From contig NZ_KQ948785.1 in NCBI RefSeq assembly GCF_001514205.1, positions 1 through 64,000 of the forward strand: a stretch of 64,000 bases of DNA, given 5' to 3'. The DNA comes from Streptomyces griseoruber. GTDB taxonomy: Bacteria; Actinomycetota; Actinomycetes; Streptomycetales; Streptomycetaceae. Below, in pieces: positions 49,711 to 56,254 of the stretch. Each line of letters begins with the position of its first letter. Position 1 is the stretch's first letter. The position numbers and the translations under genes were made by a program. The notes under the pieces are model-generated. The model did not search any database and was not told where the DNA came from. It saw only the letters and a list, made by a program, of their open reading frames with translations.

Positions 49711-50410
49711 TCAGCTCAGGGCTGTGCCCACCTCGTGGATCGTCGGCCGGTCCTCGGGAGCGTGGCTGAGCATCGCGTCGATCAGGTCGCCCAGCTCACC
49801 GGGCGCCTTCACGGGGCGACGCCGACCGTTCGCCACGGCTTCTCTCTGCACGGGGCGGGGAGCGTCGTCCGGGTACTCGACAGCCCGCCAGCCGGTGGCG
49901 GAGATGAGCAGTGAGGCGCCGAGGGCGTAGACGTCGGCTTCCTGCGACGGCTCGGCCTCGCCGGTGGCGAGCACGCCGCGGGAGATCTCCGGGGCTTCGT
50001 AGTGGACGAGGCAGCCGCGGAACGGGAAGTCGTACTCCTGCGGCACGTGTCCGCCCTGGGCGAGGGCGAGGTCGATGAGGTGGGTTCGCTCGGCCCCGAT
50101 GATGAAGTGGGCGGGCTGTACGTCACCGTGAGCCGTTCCACGTTCCTTGCTCCCACTCGCCGTAGGCGATCTCGTCGAAGCCGGGGCGATGCAGCACGGC
50201 ACCCTCGCGGGCCGGCGCGAGGGCGGTCCAGGGCTGCGCGGGCCAGTCGGCCGTGGCCTCGATCGGACAGCCGACCTTCACGGCGTAGCGGCCCCGAGGG
50301 CCGAACACCTCCCACACGGTGGAGCCCCGCCGGTTGATGACCAGGCGTTGCGCGTTCGGCATGAGCGCATCGAGCACCACGGTCGGCACTTCAGGGATCG
50401 AGCCGGACAA
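49711..50410 (-). pseudogene. Serine/threonine kinase-like gene, deleted and frameshifted
   Basis: Two half-frames make one kinase. The N-terminal part (about 50410 to 50125) has R-Y-A-V-K-V-G-C-P-I-E and Y-G-E-W-E-Q-G-T-W. The C-terminal part (to 49711) has H-G-D-V-Q-P-A-H-F, Y-E-A-P-E-I and A-D-V-Y-A-L-G-A-S. The join near 50130-50145 is out of frame, and roughly 40-50 codons expected between W and H-G-D are missing. It is therefore inactivated by deletion. It lies between the two paralogous membrane proteins. Confidence 0.75.
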
Positions 50411-50585
50411 CGTCGGTGTTCTCCGTCGGCGACGCGGACAGCTCCAACGTCCAACAGCGTGGCGAGGAAGAGAAGTTCGGCCACGAATCCAGTCCCGTTG
50501 CCGCCTCGCGCTGATGCACTATCGCCCCCTCGTCGGGGTACCGGGCATCGAGGTGCGGCACGTGCGCCGGAGCAGGGCAGGCAGC

Positions 50586-50654
50586 ATGTTCGACACGTAC
50601 GCCCACAGTTTCGACGCGGTGTGGGCGACCGCGACGCCAGTCCGAGAAGGGTGA
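50586..50654 (+). pseudogene. C-terminal remnant of an XRE-type regulator
   Basis: The frame from about 50586 to TGA 50654 encodes F-D-T-Y-A-H-S-F-D-A-V-W-A-T-A-T-P-V, which resembles the C-terminal tail of XRE regulators often found before NUDIX genes. No HTH is recoverable upstream; the DNA between 50411 and 50585 has no intact frame. It is followed after 2 bp by a NUDIX start. Confidence 0.4.
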
Positions 50655-50656
50655 CC

Positions 50657-50811
50657 ATGGCACGGACCGAGTACTACGACGATCCGGACGCCCCGAAGCC
50701 CAACAGTCTGGTCGTCGCGGCATCCGCGGTGGTCACTGACGACGAAGGCCGCATCCTTCTCCAGCGCCGACGAGACAACGATCTCTGGGCGCTGCCAGGC
50801 GGCGGCATGGG
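50657..50811 (+). pseudogene. NUDIX hydrolase, N-terminal fragment
   Basis: ATG 50657 begins a frame with V-A-A-S-A-V-V-T-D-D-E-G-R-I-L-L-Q and L-W-A-L-P-G-G-G-M, the strand leading into a NUDIX box. The G-x5-E-x7-R-E-x-x-E-E part is missing; the sequence diverges at about 50811 into the upstream region of the next gene. It was cut at the point where the duplicated promoter block begins. Confidence 0.7.
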
Positions 50812-50830
50812 GGCGCCTCTGGCTGGGAGG

Positions 50831-50912
50831 GCAGCTGGCGCGGTCTTGGCGGGCAGTCGCCCTGCCCCGTGGCCTCTGATCTGGGTGGTCGTCTGCACCG
50901 TAGCGTCGGTGT
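50831..50912 (+). promoter_or_regulatory. Promoter block, copy 2 of a duplicated upstream region
   Basis: The stretch ending in GTCGTCTGCACCGTAGCGTC followed by GGTGT precedes GTG 50913. It matches the 48140-48225 block at most positions, including the TAGCGT box and spacing. The duplicated stretch is about 80 bp, so the paralogue was copied with its promoter. Confidence 0.5.
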
Positions 50913-52313
50913 GTGACTCTGTGGACTTCTCTAGAACCGGCGGCCGCGACCGTCGACCCCGGCAGCAGCACGACCGTACGGCTGCGGGTGCGCAACACCG
51001 GTGATGTCGTCGACGAGTACCGTTTCGAGCCCGTCGGGGACGTCGCGCCCTGGACGACGGTGGAGCCGCAGACGCTGCGGCTCTATCCCGGTACGACGGG
51101 CACGGTCGAGCTGACCTTCGCGCCGCCGCGCAGCCCGGACGCGGTGGCGGGGCCGAATCCGTACGCCGTGCGGATCACGCCGACCGAGCATCCGGACGCG
51201 ACGACGGTGCCGGAGGGGAATCTGACGATCACCCCGTTCACGGAGGTGCGGGCCGAGCTGGTCCCGCCGACCGTGAAGGGGCGGTTCCGGGGCCGGCCCC
51301 GGCTGGCGATCGACAACCTGGGCAACAGCAGGGTCACCGCGTCCGTCGCGGGGGCGGACACCGGTGACAACCTGTCGTACGAGTTCCGGCCGTCGAACGT
51401 GCAGATCGAACCGGGCCGGGCCGTGTTCGTGGACACCACGCTGCGGCCCCGGCAGATCATCTGGTTCGGGTCCAAGGAGCAGCGGCCGTACGCGCTGAGC
51501 GTGCAGCGCTCGGGGGCGGCGCCGCTCCCGGTGGACGGTACGTTCGTGCAGCGCGGGTTCCTGCCGAGGTGGCTGGCGACGACGCTGAGCATCGCGATGG
51601 CGCTGGCGATCGCGTTCGTGATGATCTGGCTGGCGTACAAGCCGCAGGTGCGCTCCCTCGCCTCGGAGAAGATGGTGGAGGTCAACGGCTCCGCGCTGCC
51701 GAGCCCCTCGGTGGCGGCGCCGTCCGCGCCGACGACCGACTCCTCCGCGCAGGCGCCGCCGGACCAGCCGGCCGCGTCCGCCCCGGCGCAGAACAGCGAC
51801 AGCGGCGGCTCGGGCTCGGGCTCGGGCTCCGGTTCGGGGTCCGGCGGCGGGTCGGGCGGCTCCACGGGGTCCGGCGGCGGCGGGGGCGGTTCCGACGACG
51901 ATGACCAGCAGACCGAGGTGGCCGGACAGCTGATCATCGGGAAGGGCTCCAACCGCTGCGTCGACGTCACCAACGCCCAGAACGGCAAGGGCAAGGACGG
52001 CACCCCGCTCCAGATCTGGGACTGCGCGGGCTCCGCCAACCAGAAGTGGGACTTCCGCGGTGACGGCACGGTCCGCGCGCTCGGTCTGTGCATGGACGTC
52101 GCCTGGGGGTCGAAGGACGACGGCGCGGTCATCCAGCTCGCCAACTGCAGCGGCAACCCCGCCCAGCAGTTCGTGCTGAGCGACGCCGGAGACCTGGTCA
52201 ACCCGCAGTCGAACAAGTGCGTGGACGTCAAGGACAACGGCACCGGCAACGGGGCGAAGCTCCAGCAGTGGACCTGCTCCGGTACGCCCAACCAGAAGTG
52301 GCGGGTGGAGTAA
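50913..52313 (+). CDS. CIS-linked membrane protein, Ig-like/TM with C-terminal ricin-B lectin
   Basis: The 466-residue protein is nearly the same as the 48226 protein through residue 250, including F-V-Q-R-G-F-L-P-R-W and the TM helix. Its C-terminus is different: after a Gly/Ser and Asp-rich linker, a ricin B-type lectin domain with Q-x-W motifs (N-Q-K-W twice, plus Q-F-V) and C-V-D-V-T-N. It would present a sugar-binding domain outside the membrane. GTG 50913 is likely leaderless. It is convergent with cis15 (14 bp apart). No enzymatic motif is seen. Confidence 0.8.
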   Translation: MTLWTSLEPAAATVDPGSSTTVRLRVRNTGDVVDEYRFEPVGDVAPWTTVEPQTLRLYPGTTGTVELTFAPPRSPDAVAGPNPYAVRITPTEHPDATTVPEGNLTITPFTEVRAELVPPTVKGRFRGRPRLAIDNLGNSRVTASVAGADTGDNLSYEFRPSNVQIEPGRAVFVDTTLRPRQIIWFGSKEQRPYALSVQRSGAAPLPVDGTFVQRGFLPRWLATTLSIAMALAIAFVMIWLAYKPQVRSLASEKMVEVNGSALPSPSVAAPSAPTTDSSAQAPPDQPAASAPAQNSDSGGSGSGSGSGSGSGGGSGGSTGSGGGGGGSDDDDQQTEVAGQLIIGKGSNRCVDVTNAQNGKGKDGTPLQIWDCAGSANQKWDFRGDGTVRALGLCMDVAWGSKDDGAVIQLANCSGNPAQQFVLSDAGDLVNPQSNKCVDVKDNGTGNGAKLQQWTCSGTPNQKWRVE

Positions 52314-52327
52314 GCAGCCTGCGAGGG

Positions 52328-54358
52328 CTACCAGTTGGCCTCGCCCGGCACCAGGCGGCCCGCCTTGCGGTACTCGCGGCGGGCCCCTTCCAGCAGGTCG
52401 CCGTCGCCCACCGGCTGGCCCCTTCCGGCGGCCAGATAGGCGGCGGTGACGACCGCGCTGCGGATCGACCCGCCCGCCAGCTCGAACTCCCGGGCCAGCG
52501 GGGCCGGGTCGACGCCCTCGGCGCACGGCACGTGGACGAGTCCGTGCCGCCACAGGGCGAGCCGCTGCTCCCGGTCCGGGAACGGGAAGTCGATCACCAG
52601 GTCGAGGCGGCGGGTGAACGCCTCGTCGATGTTGGCGCGCAGGTTGGTGGTGAGCAGCGCGATCCCGTCGAAGGACTCCAGGCGCTGGAGCAGATAGGCG
52701 CTCTCCATGTTGGCGTACCGGTCGTGGGAGTCCTTCACCTCGGAGCGCTTGCCGAAGACGGCGTCGGCCTCGTCGAAGAGCAGGACGGCGTCGGTGCGGT
52801 CCGCCTCGGTGAAGATGCGCTCCAGGTTCTTCTCGGTCTCGCCGACGTACTTGTCGACGACGGAGGACAGCTGGACGACGTACAGGTCGAGCCCGAGTTC
52901 GGCGGCGACGACCTCGGCGGACAGGGTCTTGCCGGTTCCGGACTCGCCGGCGAACAGACCCAGCACGCCCCGTCCGCGTCCGCCGCCCGCGCTGAGCCGC
53001 CAGTCGCCGAGGACTCGGTCGCGGTGGCGGGCGCGCAGGGCGAGTTCGTGGAGCTGGGTGAGGGGGCGGTCGGGCAGCACCAGGTCGGTCCAGCCGACGT
53101 CGGGCCGGATCCGGCGGGCGTGCCTCTCCAGTCCGGACGCGGACTGCTGGCGGGCGGCGAGACGGATGTGGTCGGGGGCGAGGGGGACGCCCTCGAAGGC
53201 GGCGAGGGCCCGGGCGGCCCGCGCGGCCCGCGCGACCCGGTCACCGCCGAGGCGGTAGGGGGCGACGGTGGCGGCCAGGTCGAAACCGAGCTGCTCGACC
53301 TCCGGCCGGGCGGCTTCGAGTTCCGTCTCCCAGGCCTGCGTGCCGCCCGCACCGCGGCGGGGGGCGTCCAGGATCAGGGGGTCGGTGGGGGACCAGTGGG
53401 GGTCGTAGGGGCGGGGGTCCGCGAGGAGGACGGTCACGTCCGGTGCGGCGGTCAACGCGGCGACCAGCGGGGCCGGTTGCTCGGGGAGCCCGGTCACCAC
53501 GACCGCCCGTCCGGTCAGCCGGGCCTCGCGCAGGAGGGCGGGGATCCGGTCGGTGGGGCCGGTGAAGCGCAGGGCCTCGACGCCTGCCGTGTGCAGGGCG
53601 GTGGCGAGCGCGGCCAGTCCGTCACCCTCGCGGTGTTCGCGGAGGTAGGCGGTGAGGGGGCCGTGCAGGAGCCGGTCGGCCAGGCGTGCGGCGAAGGGGT
53701 CGGTGGGGCGGCCGTTCGGGGAGTGCGGGTGCGGGTGTGGCAGCGGGTGCAGGTGGCCGTGCAGGGACGCGTCGGGGGTCGGGTCGCCGAGGAGATGCGC
53801 GAGGAGCCGGTCCGGTACGCGCAACGAGCGGGACAGGAAGGGACGTTCGGGTTCCTCGATCTCCAGCAGGCCCAGCGCGGACAGCGGCGCCGAGGCGTGG
53901 AAGCGGGCGCGGGCCGGTGCGAGGTGCGCGGGCGCCCCGCACAGCTCCAGCGCGAGCCCGACGGTCGCCCGGCGCCTGCTGACGTCGTCGTTGAGGTAGC
54001 CGTACAGCGGCTCGAACGTCCGGTCCAGATCGGGCGCGAGCGCGACGAGGAGTACGGCGAGATCGAGGGCGGTGAGGGGGAGGCGTGCGGCGAGGGCGGT
54101 GAGGCGGTCGGCGGGCCCGTCCGTGGGCGGTTCCACCGGGGGGACCGGCCCGCGGTCCAGCAGGTGCCGTACCGCCTCCTCGGAGAGATACAGCCCGCGC
54201 AGCGGATCGTCGGCGGTGGGGTCTCCGACGACCCGCCGGTCGACCAGCCCGGCAACCCGCTCACGCAGGGCGACCAGACGGGTGAGCAGCGCGCCCGTCG
54301 GGTCGGCGGGGGGCCTGCCGTCGGCCGGGGGCGCCTCGGTGGTCGGCGCAGCGGTCAT
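52328..54358 (-). CDS. cis15: CIS AAA+ ATPase
   Basis: The 676-residue protein has a variable N-terminal half with a poorly conserved domain. The C-terminal AAA+ domain shows Walker A G-E-S-G-T-G-K-T near residue 470, Walker B L-L-F-D-E-A-D-A-V-F-G, and sensor-like L-L-T-T-N-L-R. In AFP/PVC clusters this ATPase is required for assembly or recycling. Its ATG overlaps the stop of cis16 (ATGA). Confidence 0.93.
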   Translation of the reverse strand: MTAAPTTEAPPADGRPPADPTGALLTRLVALRERVAGLVDRRVVGDPTADDPLRGLYLSEEAVRHLLDRGPVPPVEPPTDGPADRLTALAARLPLTALDLAVLLVALAPDLDRTFEPLYGYLNDDVSRRRATVGLALELCGAPAHLAPARARFHASAPLSALGLLEIEEPERPFLSRSLRVPDRLLAHLLGDPTPDASLHGHLHPLPHPHPHSPNGRPTDPFAARLADRLLHGPLTAYLREHREGDGLAALATALHTAGVEALRFTGPTDRIPALLREARLTGRAVVVTGLPEQPAPLVAALTAAPDVTVLLADPRPYDPHWSPTDPLILDAPRRGAGGTQAWETELEAARPEVEQLGFDLAATVAPYRLGGDRVARAARAARALAAFEGVPLAPDHIRLAARQQSASGLERHARRIRPDVGWTDLVLPDRPLTQLHELALRARHRDRVLGDWRLSAGGGRGRGVLGLFAGESGTGKTLSAEVVAAELGLDLYVVQLSSVVDKYVGETEKNLERIFTEADRTDAVLLFDEADAVFGKRSEVKDSHDRYANMESAYLLQRLESFDGIALLTTNLRANIDEAFTRRLDLVIDFPFPDREQRLALWRHGLVHVPCAEGVDPAPLAREFELAGGSIRSAVVTAAYLAAGRGQPVGDGDLLEGARREYRKAGRLVPGEANW

Positions 54359-55032
54359 CGGTCGCTCTTCTCCGTGGACCTGCCGCTCTCCCGGGCCTCG
54401 CGGGCGGCCTCCAGGTGGTGGGGGCGGTGGGCGCGGCCCTCGTCCTGCGGGGGGTCGCCTTCGAGGCCGGCGACGCGGACGAGGGCGCCCTCGGTGACCG
54501 GCGGGCCCGCGTCGTACTCGGGGTAGGCCGGGAACGGGGCCGTCACCACCAGGTCCAGGGAGGGCTTGAGCTCGCCGCCGAGGGCGGACCAGATCTCCGC
54601 GAGGGAACGGGCCTCGGTCTGGACGCCGGCCACGTTCACATGGATGGACAGGCCCAAGGTGCCGAGGGCGCCGGGGAGTTCGTCGGCGGCGAGGATCTCG
54701 CGCGGGATGAGGTTGGCCAACACGGCGGAAAGCAGCCGGTGTTCGTCCTGCGGGGTTTTCGTCCAGGCGGTGACGAGGTAGGAAAGCCGGAACCAGCGCG
54801 GCGGCTGACGCCGTTTCACCACGAGGTCCCGCTCGTCGCGCACCGCGACCTGCCCGCGCTGGCGGCGGGCCACGTCCTCCCGGATGTCGTACAAATAGGC
54901 GTTGACGACGGGGGAGTTGCGTCGGGCCGCCCAGTCGCGGGTGGGTGCCTCGAAGGAGACGTCGATGCCGGAGCCGGTCAGCGCGCCCCCGCCGATCAGG
55001 CCCTTGAGGACCTCGTCGACCTCGTGGATCAC
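54355..55032 (-). CDS. cis16: CIS DUF4255 tail terminator/cap
   Basis: The 225-residue protein fits DUF4255 (Pvc16-like): I-H-E-V-D-E-V-L-K-G-L-I at the start, L-Y-D-I-R-E-D-V and W-F-R-L-S-Y-L-V-T-A-W-T. It would terminate sheath and tube growth at the distal end. The C-terminal 40 residues are charged and look disordered. It is the first gene of a two-gene minus-strand unit with cis15. Confidence 0.9.
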   Translation of the reverse strand: MIHEVDEVLKGLIGGGALTGSGIDVSFEAPTRDWAARRNSPVVNAYLYDIREDVARRQRGQVAVRDERDLVVKRRQPPRWFRLSYLVTAWTKTPQDEHRLLSAVLANLIPREILAADELPGALGTLGLSIHVNVAGVQTEARSLAEIWSALGGELKPSLDLVVTAPFPAYPEYDAGPPVTEGALVRVAGLEGDPPQDEGRAHRPHHLEAAREARESGRSTEKSDR

Positions 55033-55058
55033 CCTCGCGCTCCTCCATCACCCTTACC

Positions 55059-55104
55059 GCGGAACCCCGTTGACCGATCGTGCCTCCGACCGGTCGGGTT
55101 CCGC
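55059..55104 (-). terminator. Hairpin between LuxR and cis16
   Basis: GCGGAACCC (55059-55067) pairs with GGGTTCCGC (55096-55104), with an inner GACCG/CGGTC stem (55072-55076 with 55091-55095). It lies 69 bp beyond the LuxR stop and about 27 bp upstream of the cis16 start, so it may end LuxR transcription or act as a cis16 leader structure. Confidence 0.55.
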
Positions 55105-55172
55105 AGGCGCGCCGGGGTCGGCGGCCGGGCACGACACGCTGCCCGCGTGTTCCCCTTCGAGTGCCCGTTCGG

Positions 55173-55973
55173 TCAGATGTAGCCTTCCCGGAGGGCATAT
55201 GCCACCGCATGCGCCCGGTTCCGCAGATGCAGGCGCGTCGTGAGTCCGTGCATCACGTTCTTGACGGTTCGTTCGGAGTAGGACAGCTTGCTGGCGATCT
55301 CTCCGGTGTCGAGGCCCTCGGCGACCAGCCGCAGGACGTCCACCTCCCGAGGCGCGAGCCCCAGTGAGGGCGCGCCCGGGCGCCCTGCCGCGCCCCGGTG
55401 CAGGGTGCCGACCTGGCTGATCAGCCTGCCCAGCAGATCGGAGGGCAGGTCGCCGTCGCCGCGCGCGGCCGCGAGGACCGCCTGCACCAGCCGGTGCGCG
55501 GTGGCCTCCCGGCGCCAGACGATCGCCCCGACCCCGCACTCGATGACGTCGAGCAGTTCGGTCTCGCGGATCGCGCCCACCACGAGCACCACCCGGGTGC
55601 CCTCGGTGCGGGTGATCCTGCGCAGCCGGGCCAGCGCGGTGTCGTCGAGGGTGTCCTCGACGAGCAGCGCGACCGTGCCGGGCGTGGGCGTGGGTTCCTC
55701 GCGGACCTCGATCTCCGGCCGGCCGCGCAGCTGGCTCGCGGCGCCCTCCCGGGAGATGGGGTCGGGGGCGAGGACGGCGACGGGCAGGCGCCGCCTGACC
55801 TGCGGCGGGCCGGTGTCCGGCGTCCGGGAGTCCGGTGTCCGGGAGTCCGGTGTCCGCCTGTCGGAAGTCCGGCTGTCGGAAGTCCGGCTGTCGGAGGTCC
55901 GGCTGTCGGAGGTCCGGGCGTCGGAAGTCCGGGCGTCTGCTGTCCGGGGTGAGCTGAGCAACCTGTCCCCCAT
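55173..55973 (-). CDS. LuxR-family regulator adjoining the CIS locus
   Basis: The 266-residue protein has an N-terminal tandem pentapeptide region (about nine units of x-R-T-[SP]-D), a receiver-like domain and a C-terminal LuxR HTH (L-A-P-R-E-V-D-V-L-R-L-V-A-E-G, then Y-S-E-R-T-V-K-N-V). The receiver lacks the usual phosphoacceptor Asp context, so activation may not need phosphorylation. A LuxR gene (SCO4263-like) adjoins CIS loci in other Streptomyces. ATG 55973 lacks a strong ribosome site. It is divergent from the LAL regulator at 56255. Confidence 0.8.
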   Translation of the reverse strand: MGDRLLSSPRTADARTSDARTSDSRTSDSRTSDSRTSDRRTPDSRTPDSRTPDTGPPQVRRRLPVAVLAPDPISREGAASQLRGRPEIEVREEPTPTPGTVALLVEDTLDDTALARLRRITRTEGTRVVLVVGAIRETELLDVIECGVGAIVWRREATAHRLVQAVLAAARGDGDLPSDLLGRLISQVGTLHRGAAGRPGAPSLGLAPREVDVLRLVAEGLDTGEIASKLSYSERTVKNVMHGLTTRLHLRNRAHAVAYALREGYI

Positions 55974-56178
55974 GGTGATGGGACCGCGGCCGGCGGGAAC
56001 CGGTGGCGGCTGGGTCCGGTCAAGACTCCTGGGGTTCGCGGGGCGGGCGCAATCGTGGACCACCACGAGCCCCACCACGAGAGCAACGGGGAAACAACCA
56101 CAAGGTGCCAACATCACTGCAGGTCAACGGGGGTTCGATGGGCGTGCGGGAGGTTCGTCGTGAGCCTCGCCACAACGG

Positions 56179-56196
56179 CCGTACGACGTCGTACGG
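56179..56196. promoter_or_regulatory. Perfect 18-bp palindrome
   Basis: CCGTACGACGTCGTACGG equals its own reverse complement. It is 58 bp before the LAL start in the 281-bp divergent region with the LuxR gene. It could be an operator for a dimeric regulator. No other gene is seen in this region. Confidence 0.5.
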
Positions 56197-56254
56197 AACC
56201 GAGCCCGGCAGACGGACCGCGTCTGAGGGGCGTACCGACTGGCAGGAGACAGGG

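Noticed and set aside
49711..50410. A functional serine/threonine kinase
   Set aside because: The two half-frames are out of phase and the helix region between the hinge and H-G-D is missing.
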